A stretch of DNA of 64,000 bases, from contig CAJNOQ010000070.1 in NCBI GenBank assembly GCA_905250885.1, forward strand, positions 1 through 64,000, written 5' to 3'. Shown here piece after piece: positions 42,201 through 50,410 of the stretch. Source of the DNA: Didymodactylos carnosus (Eukaryota > Rotifera > Eurotatoria > Philodinida > Philodinidae). Position numbers and translations under genes: made by a program. The notes under the pieces were generated by a model that searched no databases, was not told the DNA's origin, and saw only the letters and a program-made list of their open reading frames with translations. The stretch's first letter is position 1. Every line of letters starts with the position of its first letter.

Positions 42201-45200
42201 CGTGGAACCATCGCCACAAAAATATGAAAAAGTGTTGTATAACCTTCATATTAATATTACTGATGTTTGCAATATGATTGTAACGTGAGTGATAGCTACT
42301 CACCCTGTTTCTTCAATCGCCAGCTCAATATGTGATTTTACCTCTCTAATTATCATATTTTACTTCCTACATTACGACATTAGTTGTCATTGTTCTGCTT
42401 TTTTTCTATTCCAACAAACTTTTTTTTCCGCTGCTTACAGATACACGGACAGTCTTATAATCATTAATCATATATATCGTCTGATCCCATTGTTATCCCA
42501 ACTAACAAAAACAACGTACGCTTCTCTTTAGAAATAAAAGACATATAATAATAATAATAATAATTATATCTTGATAGACAGTATTTTTTTTATTTAAAAG
42601 ATCATTGCTGCCTGACGAGTTACCCTAGTATAAATGATCTTTTCTTAACTGATCTTTTCGAGTAGTAGACAACTAGGATAACTTCACATTTTGTGAAAAA
42701 AATCGTCAATCTTCGCATCTGTTTCTTTCTTTTTCTCACCTGATTGATTATCTGAACTGTGAAAAGGGTACATTTAGGCAAGTGACCACCAGAAATTTTT
42801 CTTTCTGTCTTTTCATTTCTTTTCGAAGCGTTCACGTTAAATACGACTAGATATCATATTATTCGATGTACATTTTTAATAAATAATGTATGACTCGTAG
42901 CTGTTGAAGGGATGATTATAGTTGAACTTGAATTTTTGGTGATGGGACTCAATAGTTAACCTATTATAGAATTAGCGTAAGATAAAAACGCTATTTCTGA
43001 TAAGAAACGTATACTGGTACGCGTGTTCTACTTTATACCGTATGTGGTAGACAATTCAAAACTGTTTCTTTAGTGGTCACTGTGTTTTGTCTATTTATCA
43101 AATCATTTTCAATATTTACTTTACAAACCTTTATTTCCTTTATTTTACAAACCTTATTTTCCTATATTATGGCTTAACTACAAACACATTTCGTTGTACT
43201 TTTTTTTGTACATAAATCTACGTAAGTTTACTTTTTCTTTTTTGTCGATTGATGATGATATTCTTACTATTGCTTTTCGATTATTGACAACGTACTGAGC
43301 CAACAGTCACACCAATAACACCAGTTCTAGTCCTATTTTTGTATACTGAAATTTTTAAGTCTTCTTTTTCTCATCAGTATTGAGAGAAAGAGAGAGAGAA
43401 AGAAGAAAATGCAACAATAAAGTGTAAACTATCCACCTATTGTGTTCTTGTTTTCTTATATTGTGTATAGAGGAAAAACCTATAAACTGCTACTACTCGT
43501 ACTACATCTATTGCTGCTATTATTGATAGTAATAACATCACCATCAACAACAAACACCCAACAACTCATTATTAATATTCTTATTACTCTTATCAACGTC
43601 ATTTATTTTTCATCTTCTCTGTTCGATAATATTGTTTTCATAATCAAAAATAATCACTCTTATTTATTTGGTTTTTTCTCTCAATTACTATTCGAAGAAA
43701 AGAAAACCTACTAAGACAAGGAAATGCTCGATTTTTATTGTGAATATTCTTTTTCGAAAATCGATATGTAGTAGACATCAATAAAATAGGTGACAGTATG
43801 TAACGAACCATTTATTATTATTGTTTGTTTAAAAAAATGATTATAAATAAATATTTAAGTAATCGTTATGATCGTTATAATAATCGTTATAATGACCGTT
43901 ATAATGATCCTAGACGATATCATAACTTATTATATATTCCATTTGAATCGGGATATGAATCCTCTGGTTCATCATCAACACTTTATCCAATTGAATACAT
44001 TATTTATCCAATAGGTTTCAAAAAGGTGAGCAGTAAAGAACAACAAAACAACAACAACAACAATTTTCTTCGAGTGTTTGGTTTTCCTATTAGTATATAC
44101 GTCAGTCAGTTCTGAAAGATGTTAGACTAAATTATTTTGATTACGCTCAAAATAGTATTTTAGATAGTATTTCACGTTTGTTTTTATAAATTTTTGTACA
44201 TTAATATATCATTGCAATCTTCAATACAATTGTACTTCTAGTTATCGATATACAATGAATTTTCTAAATTATTGATCATTAAGTACATAAATCTCGTTCA
44301 ATTATATGAGTTTAGTTAAAGTATGAATCTGTGAATATATACCATCAGTCAATCTACTAGAAGATCTGAGTGTAAAATAGAAATCATGACTGTATAATGT
44401 TTATACTTTCTAAAATACCATATGAGAGTCTTTTTCAAAACAATAAACCATAATTGAGTTCGTCTGTTGTCATTCAATAAAATAGTGTAGTTGAATATGT
44501 TATCTATGATGCAATTTTTTTGTTCCTACATATTTTAAATAGAATACAGAAAAAAGACATTTGTCAGCTCTATTTCATTTCATGTATACTCTCCTGTCAT
44601 AGGGAAGTCATTTGCACTTCATTCATCTTGATTCAAGAATATGAATTAATAATCCTAATCTTTCTATACTATACCTATAACTATAACTATATATCCATTT
44701 CTAAAACGAAAACAGACTTACACTCTCTTAGTATAAATGAGACAAGGAAAAGAAGAAAGAAAATTATTTGTAACTCAATTTATTTTGTAATATAGAGAGT
44801 TATGATTGACAAAATATTGTTATTAAATTTTCGTTTTTTTTTTCTCTGTTTTTATTAGGGTCAGGTGCGAAAACTCGAAGACGATTATCAAAGATTTATT
44901 CAAATTTATCAAGAAATAATTATTCGTCTCGAAAAACTCGAATCACTATTATCAGATGCTGAACGTGTTCTCGATCTCACCAGAATATCGGTAATAAAAT
45001 AAAATATTTATATTTGTATTTAGAGTATTTCTTGGAGTTATTTTAGCAAGTGCAAGATGAATTACGTAATGTACGACCACAGTTAGATGAATTATTAGCA
45101 CTTGGACAAGAACTAGTATCTAAGAGTGAAAAATATAGTAAATTAGTTGGACCTGATATTGAAAATATAACACGAAGATTTGAAGATTTACAAAGACGAA

Positions 45201-48200
45201 TTAGACAAATTCAGGTAAGTTAAAATTTTTATTATTATAAATAGTTTATTCAAAAATAATTGAATATACGACAAAATACAGATACATTATCATCATATAT
45301 ATATTTCAGTTCATAAATGATAAAACAACTAATGAGCAGTTGGACGAAAGACTGAGTCAATTGGTAGGAAATCCGAAATTCTTTTTTCTTTCCCTCTCTC
45401 TCTCTCTCTCTCGCTCTGTCTCTCTGTCTCTCTTTCTCTATCTTCAGTTTCTTCTGTTTGTTTGATTTGATAATCTTTCATCTATTCTTAGCCATTAAAC
45501 AAGGGTTTGCTTTGATAGTTTTAGTGATTGCAATTAATTTCTATTTCCCTTTTCGCTATTTTATTTTTATATTTTCTCCTCAAAACATGCTCAATATTTT
45601 TTTAACATTATGCTAGCGGGCTGCTTGAAATATATTGCTCGTCAATGGTATAACATATGAATGAATCAGATTAAAATTGTTTTCAAAATAAAATAATAAT
45701 TTTTAAATTCAAATAATATAATTGAAGTGATGTAGAGATAGACAGTTGATGTGAACTTATTTAACACGTAACATTGATGACATTATTTTATATATTCTAA
45801 ATTTATATTCAATAGGCTTTCTGGAGATCAAGTCGTTCTAGTGAGGTATTTGTACACAAGAATGAATTTCATAGATTTTCTAGATCTTATTATTTTGTAA
45901 TTTTATTGCACTCACGCATACACCAAATACAATAGTTAGAATAAAAAAGCTTTTGATTTTATGTTGAACACATGTTGTTGTTTTTTTTTGAACTTCTTAA
46001 CGTTTAATAGTAATCACACTTAAAACACGCTTATCCTTTAGATTAATTTTTCCCGTATGAAAATTTTAATAATGTAATTAAAATTAACTGATATACTCAA
46101 ATTTAAATTTTTGATAAGTTTTTAGTGAAGACGAGTGGTGTTTCATAATGACATTCGACAAATAATTTTATCTATCATTCTTTTATTTTCTATACACAAA
46201 TTTGCGATTCTTACGCGTATACAAAGACTCAACACGAAGCTTGCTGCACACAAAAAAAAATGCAATTCTTCTTTATAGGATCAACAGGAAAAACGTAGCA
46301 AAGAGCGTATAGAAAAAGAAGAATATGGTAATCGTCAACAAGAAGATAATACTACGACTAGTGGTTGGGAGCGACAAGAAAAAGATTCTACTACTCGGCA
46401 TGAATACTATCAGGAAAAAATACACAATCGTCATGAACGTGAATCACGTCACCGTTCACCATCAGAATCTTCTGATATATCAGCGGCGGCAGGCGTCATT
46501 GATGAAGAATTTAAAAAGAAATATCTCCGTTGTCTTGCTTATATGAAATTAATTGAAAGATTATATGATGCAGGAGAGGATAGCGACGATTCTGATTTGC
46601 ATACGACAAAAACAACAAGACGAGTATGATAAGTTCATTTGTTTCTAAATATCATCATCAATAGTAGTCTGTGTCTATATATTTATATCTGAGTGTATTT
46701 TCAATTATTGATGGCACAAAATATCTTATCTCGCAATTTTTTATAAAATCGTAACTAAGCACGATCTTCGCACAGCATGAAACTTTGAGCACAATTTCTA
46801 GGGTTATGAGTTTAATAGAGAGATGATCAATTACATGGATCATTGCTTGTATTTAGTTTCGCTTTTTTGCATGACTTATGTGTATATGTTTATGGGATGA
46901 CTTTAATGTTTCGGTTTTCAAAACACTAACAAGCATGCACACTTATCTATTTTAGTTTTGTTCATAGTTCACTTTTCTACAAGAACTGTCATCATTTACT
47001 TCATCATCACTCAAAAGTTTACATGTTTTTTAGGAACGAACAATCCATGATAGACCAGAATATGAAGAAATTGAAAAGATTATACGTGAAACAGAAGAAC
47101 GTGCTTATGTTATTGAGAAAACAGATGTTGATCAAGCGAGACGAATTCGTGATAAAATAAGACGCTTAAGGGTATGTGACACAAGTTTGAAATTGTTAGA
47201 TGTTTTCCCTTAGAAATTAGTCGGTTATGGATTAGCACACGTAAAACATGACTAAGGAAAATCTTGGTAAAAATTTGTGAAGAACAAATGCAATTGAAAA
47301 TATTTAATTTTTTACCTCCCGTGTTTTCACCTATTTCTTCTTTGCATGCTTTATAGGAACATTTGGAAAATCTTAAACAACGTCCATATCAAACTCGTAC
47401 GAATGATGAAATTGTTCGATATAACACACGAGTAGAAGAACGTATTCGAACACAGGAACGAACAATTCCGCGTGAGAGGGTATGTATCCCATAATTTAAC
47501 CATCTCTGTTTTCAGTTGTGCTTTCACAGTTGTAATTTATCTTCTTTATACTTTTTGCATCCATCAGCTGTACTTTCATATTCGTTTCTATCAGTTTGAC
47601 CATTGCTTTAAATTTTCCATGTGGGAACATGCGTTTTAGTAAAAAAACGGACAAATGAGCATCTCGAGTATCATCGTTAGAAATATTACTTTTTTTACTA
47701 CGCATTTCGTACCTAAATGCTATTTTAAAACTTTTCTCCACAGATGCTTTTATTTCACGTATTCTTCCGTTTATTGTGATACTTCCAATAAAATTATCCA
47801 TAGTTTCGTTCAAAATGGCTTTCATTCAGCGTAAGACAGATTCTATGCAAAAATGTGTACGAATAAAAAGCTTATATCTCATTTCAAAAAGTCTGTTTTC
47901 TTCCGGAAAAATGTTGATGTACCGCAGACGAGGGTAGGCTTTTGCAGCGAATGCAAGTTCGAAACGGTCAGGTGACCGTAGTTTAGTATGAAGCAATATG
48001 CTAACCGTCTGATTTGCATGTGAACAGTGGCATTCATAGCTTTAAGCGAATATTCTTCTTTTTTGTTTTCAGGGTGAATTTGATTCGGATTTCATATACG
48101 ATGTCGATGATACACGATCCGTAATTAGTGAGCCTGCCCCTCATTATAATACGAAATATCGAAAAACAGTTCATTCATTAGAACGTTGTAAATTGGATCA

Positions 48201-49155
48201 ACAACAGCAATACTATTATCCTCAAGAAAGTGATTATTATCTTCAACCACTATTACGTGTAAGAAGTTTGAAAGCAATCGATCGAGCATTAAGTGCTCCA
48301 TCATCCCCAATTTTACAACCGAAATATCGTTCTTATGAACGAAGCAATGTACAATTTACAAAAGACATGAGTAATAAACGTTCAGCAAACGTCGATAACT
48401 ATCAATCACACATATCGAAATCTCAAAGTCTTCCATCTTCACCATATGGATTTCCATTACAACCATATTCTCCTCAATTTATACCAATAAGACAGCAACC
48501 GTTATTATATAGAGAACGAGTTATTGACAGACATATTGCCGAGCGTAGTCATTCACAAGGCGAATCATCGCGACAGGCACATGACTCGACATCAACACGT
48601 CAAGCACAACAACAACAACAACATGCTGGAAGCACATCGCATACTACAGCACGTTCAACAAGCGCAAATGCAAATTTATCCAATCGTTCAATACCCGTGC
48701 AATATGAAAATATAGCACATGGAAAAAGTGCAGGAGCTAGTGCCGCAGGTAGTGCCGGTGTAGGACGAGAAACATATCATACCTATCAAAATCGTTATTC
48801 AGGTCAGGGTGGCGCAGCGATGAATGGACAAGATGGTTATTCTTATAGAGATTATAATTATGGTCAACCAATACCGACATATTATAATGATCGTACAGCA
48901 GAAAGAACATATCAGGATCAAGGTAATCAATACCAATATCAAGCTGGTGGTGGTAGCAATAGTTATCGTCAACAATACAATGAAGGAGCAGGAGGAGGCG
49001 GACAACAATATTTTCAGCATTATCCTCAACAACCTTATCAAGATTATCCACCACCAAACCATAGACCAACAAACGATTATTATTTTGATCAACAACCAGC
49101 GCATCATCGTTCAAATCATCCTTCATATCATCATCCAACTAGAGTAGTTAATTAA
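12184..49155 (+). CDS. DMD: Dystrophin, N-terminal and mid-rod isoform (38 coding exons, 2,575 residues)
   Basis: Exons as I splice them: 12184-12259 (1a), 20119-20180, 21675-21767, 21829-21906, 21966-22058, 22120-22211, 22401-22597, 22695-22819, 23252-23434, 23521-24207, 24292-24474, 24544-24870, 24949-25036, 25497-25747, 32186-32339, 34500-35207, 36848-37011, 37119-37331, 37746-37862, 37955-38137, 38234-38377, 38455-38665, 38723-38826, 38891-39043, 39113-39274, 39341-39469, 39550-39723, 39801-39956, 40024-40191, 40258-40437, 44859-44990, 45047-45214, 45310-45363, 45816-45845, 46279-46623, 47034-47171, 47357-47479, 48073-49155. All junctions are GT-AG and all phases close. Domains: CH1 about residues 28-134, CH2 about 148-255, spectrin repeats from about 290, S/T/N/Q-rich hinge about 900-1130, more repeats to about 1985, charged then Q/Y/G-rich tail to 2575. 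Dystrophin ties cortical actin to the membrane glycoprotein complex. This isoform lacks the WW-EF-ZZ part that binds dystroglycan. Exon 1b (15262-15301) is an alternative start. Confidence 0.85.
12536..12652. repeat. Possible tiny element with 11-base TIRs in intron 1
   Basis: ttgattgtggc at 12536-12546 is repeated inverted at 12642-12652. At 117 bases with only 11-base ends and no clear target duplication it may be chance. Confidence 0.35.
13236..14123. repeat. Foldback/MITE element with about 155-base inverted repeats, in intron 1
   Basis: The arm 13236-13391 (starting cataatttagctgtttta) is repeated inverted at about 13969-14123 with roughly 90% identity, including a shared block around gaaagtcaacgtttctata. 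The 577-base interior shows no transposase; the minus-strand frame at 13381-13584 is unrecognised. It lies between first exons 1a and 1b. High arm identity suggests a fairly recent insertion. Confidence 0.75.
15262..15301 (+). CDS. DMD: Dystrophin alternative first exon 1b
   Basis: ATG at 15262 encodes [13 protein letters not shown] plus one T, followed by donor GTAAGT at 15302. Phase 1 again, so splicing to 20119 gives ...[13 protein letters not shown]. It is too short for standard ORF calls but has the same design as exon 1a: acidic/polar, short, ending in CCT T with a perfect donor. It probably marks a second, perhaps tissue-specific, promoter, as in the vertebrate gene where each full-length promoter has its own first exon. 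Confidence 0.65.
16785..17525. repeat. Old foldback element with degenerate long inverted repeats, in intron 1
   Basis: Sequence around 16840-16970 (including gttttgaaatcaacattt, gttcatttat and agatgtttttctgg..gcttcaaaat) recurs inverted around 17350-17500 (ccagaaaaacatct, ataaatgaac, aaatgtagatttcaaaac). Arm identity is clearly lower than in the other foldbacks here, roughly 70-75% by eye. The outer limits, placed at the acctatg motifs, are approximate. Confidence 0.6.
20094..20118 (+). promoter_or_regulatory. DMD: Possible third dystrophin start, in frame with exon 2
   Basis: ATG at 20094 is in frame with exon 2 through the acceptor itself and would give [19 protein letters not shown] without any upstream exon. 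This works only if a transcript starts just upstream or if this intron end is retained. The polypyrimidine tract and AG at 20117-20118 serve as the acceptor for exons 1a and 1b. Low confidence as a used start. Confidence 0.3.
20119..22819 (+). CDS. DMD: Dystrophin exons 2-8: actin-binding tandem CH domains
   Basis: Seven exons encode the actin-binding domain. CH1 starts [18 protein letters not shown] and continues [34 protein letters not shown], and [22 protein letters not shown]2 includes [40 protein letters not shown], and ends [19 protein letters not shown]. The YPDKKSI..Y....LP ending and the EREDVQKK start are those of dystrophin/utrophin rather than beta-spectrin or plakins. Exons 2-5 measure 62, 93, 78 and 93 bases, the same as human DMD exons 2-5. 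Exons 6 and 7 (92+197) cover the span of human exons 6-7 with the boundary moved. Introns are 61 bases (exons 3-4) to 1.5 kb (exons 2-3). Confidence 0.92.
23252..25747 (+). CDS. DMD: Dystrophin exons 9-14: first spectrin repeats and hinge
   Basis: Exon 9 starts the rod ([22 protein letters not shown]; human VLSWLLSAEDTL, VKDQFHTHE). Exon 10 (687 bases, residues 334-562) continues with [16 protein letters not shown], then [11 protein letters not shown] near residue 460 (human HMVVVVDESSG), and [19 protein letters not shown] (human GDRWANICRWTEDRWVLLQ), so the register with human repeats 1-3 is clear. Exon 12 holds a threonine-rich hinge ([13 protein letters not shown]) followed by SPKKRKIDT, at the same place as human hinge 2 (PQKKRQITVD). 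Exons 13-14 return to spectrin-type coiled coil. The human repeats between this point and hinge 2 are fewer here, so the rod appears shortened. Confidence 0.88.
25748..32185. other. DMD: 6.4-kb intron 14 of dystrophin
   Basis: No exon found. It carries a 1,001-base piggyBac-like element (26605-27605) and a short hairpin (30904-30935: acttag, ttgcagt, then actgcaa, ctaagt). The remainder is AT-rich sequence with homopolymer runs and no recognised coding frame. The flanking exons join in phase 0. Confidence 0.6.
26601..27609. mobile_element. Non-autonomous piggyBac-like element with TTAA target sites
   Basis: TTAA at 26601-26604 and 27606-27609 bracket a 1,001-base segment whose ends are inverted repeats: CCCTTTACACCCG on the left and (C)AGGTGTAAAGGG on the right. 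TTAA duplication plus CCC..GGG ends is the hallmark of piggyBac transposons. Subterminal copies of a GTCCCTTCCAAGGGAC-type palindrome occur at about 26621, 26960 and 27465. The copy near 26960-26985 is followed by CGGGTGTAA, so it repeats the left end inverted. No DDE transposase frame is visible. Confidence 0.75.
32186..35207 (+). CDS. DMD: Dystrophin exons 15-16: end of a spectrin repeat and a long S/T/N/Q hinge
   Basis: Exon 15 (32186-32339) encodes [20 protein letters not shown] and ends in phase 1. Exon 16 (34500-35207, 708 bases) begins [15 protein letters not shown] and is dominated by S, T, N, Q and G for about 230 residues (for example [30 protein letters not shown]), with a charged stretch [20 protein letters not shown] near its end. 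No fold is predicted: this is an extended flexible hinge, larger than any hinge in vertebrate dystrophin. Phases 1-1 make exon 16 removable without breaking frame. Confidence 0.85.
36209..36439. mobile_element. Short piggyBac-like MITE with TTAA target sites, in intron 16
   Basis: TTAA at 36209-36212 and 36436-36439 flank 223 bases. The ends CCCTTTACCTACCAAGAG and CTCTTGGTAGGTAAAGGT are inverted copies with one terminal difference. The family differs from the 1-kb element at 26605 in TIR sequence beyond CCTTTAC but shares the TTAA-CCCTTTAC start. Confidence 0.75.
36848..40437 (+). CDS. DMD: Dystrophin exons 17-30: central spectrin-repeat rod
   Basis: Fourteen exons separated mostly by 55-110-base introns encode about 750 residues of spectrin-type coiled coil (residues 1133-1885). 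Conserved tryptophans appear at the usual repeat spacing, for example [41 protein letters not shown] and [11 protein letters not shown]. The part from exon 26 is closely similar to the human mid-rod: [11 protein letters not shown] (FRLFQKPANFE), [20 protein letters not shown] (VQSQLNHCVNLYKSLSEVKS), [14 protein letters not shown] (MVIKTGRQIVQKKQ), and SYNDLGARV (HYNELGAKV). This fixes the locus as dystrophin/utrophin, not spectrin or plakin. All but one of the internal junctions (exon 22/23, phase 1) are phase 0. Confidence 0.9.
40438..43836. other. DMD: Large intron 30, non-coding
   Basis: No exon recognised. It contains a (TA)n run near 41715-41740, a CT-rich tract at about 42058-42098 and an ATA repeat near 42548. 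The region immediately upstream of 43837 should contain the promoter for the internal first exon, but I cannot single out a core element. Confidence 0.5.
43837..44025 (+). CDS. DMD: Dystrophin internal alternative first exon with RY(N/D) repeats
   Basis: ATG at 43837 opens 63 codons ending in AAA AAG before donor GTGAGC at 44026, phase 0, which joins exon 31 (44859) in frame: ...[16 protein letters not shown]. No AG acceptor precedes it (the upstream sequence is ttgtttgtttaaaaaaa), so it is best read as a first exon from an internal promoter. Residues 9-22 are a short repeat [16 protein letters not shown], coded by an imperfect 12-base tandem repeat. The rest is aromatic and hydrophobic ([12 protein letters not shown]). 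The isoform would start within the rod and lack the actin-binding domain, comparable in plan with the internal-promoter dystrophins of vertebrates. Confidence 0.6.
44859..45845 (+). CDS. DMD: Dystrophin exons 31-34: last mid-rod repeat and two small exons
   Basis: Exons 31 and 32 (132 and 168 bases) encode [20 protein letters not shown] and [16 protein letters not shown], then [20 protein letters not shown]; the latter parallels human RKLVEPQISELNHRFAAISH at the end of repeat 15. Exon 33 is 54 bases ([18 protein letters not shown]) and exon 34 only 30 bases ([10 protein letters not shown]). Both are phase 0 on each side, so they could be cassette exons. Exon 34 has good splice signals (caatag and GTATTT). 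Confidence 0.78.
45390..45445. repeat. CT-rich microsatellite in intron 33
   Basis: A run of ctctctctct with interruptions, between exons 33 and 34. Polypyrimidine tracts of this kind can influence inclusion of small exons, but no function is shown. Confidence 0.7.
46279..47479 (+). CDS. DMD: Dystrophin exons 35-37: charged linker
   Basis: Three phase-0 exons (345, 138, 123 bases; residues 2014-2215). Exon 35 is rich in E, K, R and H ([20 protein letters not shown]) with a serine patch [11 protein letters not shown] and an acidic stretch GEDSDDSD before TTKTTRR. Exons 36 and 37 are charged helical sequence ([33 protein letters not shown]). No spectrin tryptophan pattern is evident, so this looks like an unstructured or single-helix linker. 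It occupies the position of the hinge following repeat 15 in human dystrophin. Confidence 0.78.
47496..47825 (-). CDS. Unrecognised antisense open frame inside intron 37
   Basis: A 109-codon minus-strand frame beginning [20 protein letters not shown] and containing [20 protein letters not shown]. Its composition is more balanced than other chance frames nearby, which are mostly low-complexity. I recognise no family, there is no clear promoter or intron, and it may be chance or the remnant of an inserted sequence. Confidence 0.2.
   Translation of the reverse strand: MKAILNETMDNFIGSITINGRIREIKASVEKSFKIAFRYEMRSKKSNISNDDTRDAHLSVFLLKRMFPHGKFKAMVKLIETNMKVQLMDAKSIKKINYNCESTTENRDG
48073..49155 (+). 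CDS. DMD: Dystrophin terminal exon 38: Q/Y/G/S-rich tail and stop
   Basis: Acceptor ttttgttttcag at 48061-48072, then 360 codons to TAA at 49153-49155. The first 62 codons are mixed; after LQPLLR the sequence becomes disordered, with [14 protein letters not shown], a poly-Q run ([11 protein letters not shown]), an [12 protein letters not shown] block, and a final Y/Q/G/H-rich stretch ([32 protein letters not shown]). The composition resembles prion-like, phase-separating tails. Two sites, RALSAPSSP and KSQSLPSSP, fit the 14-3-3 pattern R/K-x-x-S-x-P. AATAAA at 49192 follows the stop. A good donor (CGT|GTAAGA at 48259) in phase 0 could alternatively end the exon after 186 bases, removing the tail. 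Confidence 0.8.
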   Translation, partial: GEFDSDFIYDVDDTRSVISEPAPHYNTKYRKTVHSLERCKLDQQQQYYYPQESDYYLQPLLRVRSLKAIDRALSAPSSPILQPKYRSYERSNVQFTKDMSNKRSANVDNYQSHISKSQSLPSSPYGFPLQPYSPQFIPIRQQPLLYRERVIDRHIAERSHSQGESSRQAHDSTSTRQAQQQQQHAGSTSHTTARSTSANANLSNRSIPVQYENIAHGKSAGASAAGSAGVGRETYHTYQNRYSGQGGAAMNGQDGYSYRDYNYGQPIPTYYNDRTAERTYQDQGNQYQYQAGGGSNSYRQQYNEGAGGGGQQYFQHYPQQPYQDYPPPNHRPTNDYYFDQQPAHHRSNHPSYHHPTRVVN

Positions 49156-49191
49156 ATTCGATATAGAACATAAACATATTTTGTTAATGGC

Positions 49192-49197
49192 AATAAA
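49192..49197 (+). promoter_or_regulatory. DMD: Polyadenylation signal AATAAA
   Basis: AATAAA starts 37 bases after the stop codon, so the 3' UTR would be only about 50-60 bases, consistent with a compact genome. It supports exon 38 being a true 3'-terminal exon. Confidence 0.6.
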
Positions 49198-50410
49198 CAA
49201 AAAACCTATTTCTCGTAAGAACGAGAAAAAATACTCAATATGAGGAGAATTGAAAAATTACGATGCCTTATATAAAACAATCTTTTTTTTCGAATATGCA
49301 TGTGAATTTCGTTTTCTTTTCTTGTTTCATTCGTTTTTATTTATCTAATTTGGATTTTAGAGCCACAGCAATGAAATGATAAAACCATAGTACTTGACAT
49401 TTTTGAATAATCTGGTACTTTTCCTTCGTTTTTTTCCAACATCAATATTTAAACCACTATCAAGGATATGAATATTTACTTATAAAACTCATTATTTACA
49501 GATAAATAACAAAGCATTAGTTAACCGGATTACTTTTTAAACGTCATAACTTGTTTTGTTTTTTCTGAAATCGTTCTTTTTTTCTTGCCCGCGTGTGTGT
49601 GTGTTTGTCGATAGAGTTAAAATTTAGAGTATAGTGTTTCTTTTATATCATTGCAACTAGATTTGATTATTTGCTTATTATGCTATGACGAACTCATCCA
49701 ACTTGTGTTCTAAATCACTTTCTTCGTTTACGCCTGGTTTCTTTGTTCATCTCAAGGTTTTTTTATTTTGTTTTGTTTTTTAAATAACGTGTTTTAATTC
49801 TAGATCTTTTTTGTTTATAATCTCACTTGTTTTTTTATCGAAGGATATTGCTATAATTGAGAAAAACATGTCCTCGACCAAAGACGAACCACACATATAC
49901 ACACACATTTAATATTGCAGCTACTGTTCGAAACCGTTTTTCTTTTTTCTGTACAAACCAAGAAACTTTTCCCATTTTTGTTTTGTTTTGTACATGTAAA
50001 CGAATATTTTTTAGTACAATTTTCACAATAAAAATACAAGTATTGTTAACAAGAAAAAAAAATCTGACATTAAACAGTCAAATAAAGCTTCATTACTCAT
50101 TGACAAGTATCCCGTCAAATTAGATACAACTTTTAAAACAACTTTATACATACACTTAAAATATAAAATATTCTTGTTTTTCAAATATGTAATAATTTTT
50201 ATTACATCCAAAACAATGTGTATAACTATTCTAGACATATTAGACTAATTTGTTTCCTTTTTTCTACAGAAGATTTCGCTGAATGCAGCACTTTTGATTA
50301 ATAAGTGGAAATTCACCCCTTGTTTGAGTCGAGTTACTTAAAAAATCTTCTGATTTATTCAGAAATTTTTTGAAAAAATTTAAGTTAAGAAACTGTCTAT
50401 TACGCAGCTG

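Noticed and set aside
48737-49138. Antisense and alternate-frame open frames over the dystrophin tail
   Set aside because: They are mirror images of the repetitive Q/Y/H codons of the real frame, rich in I, L, V, and lack independent support.
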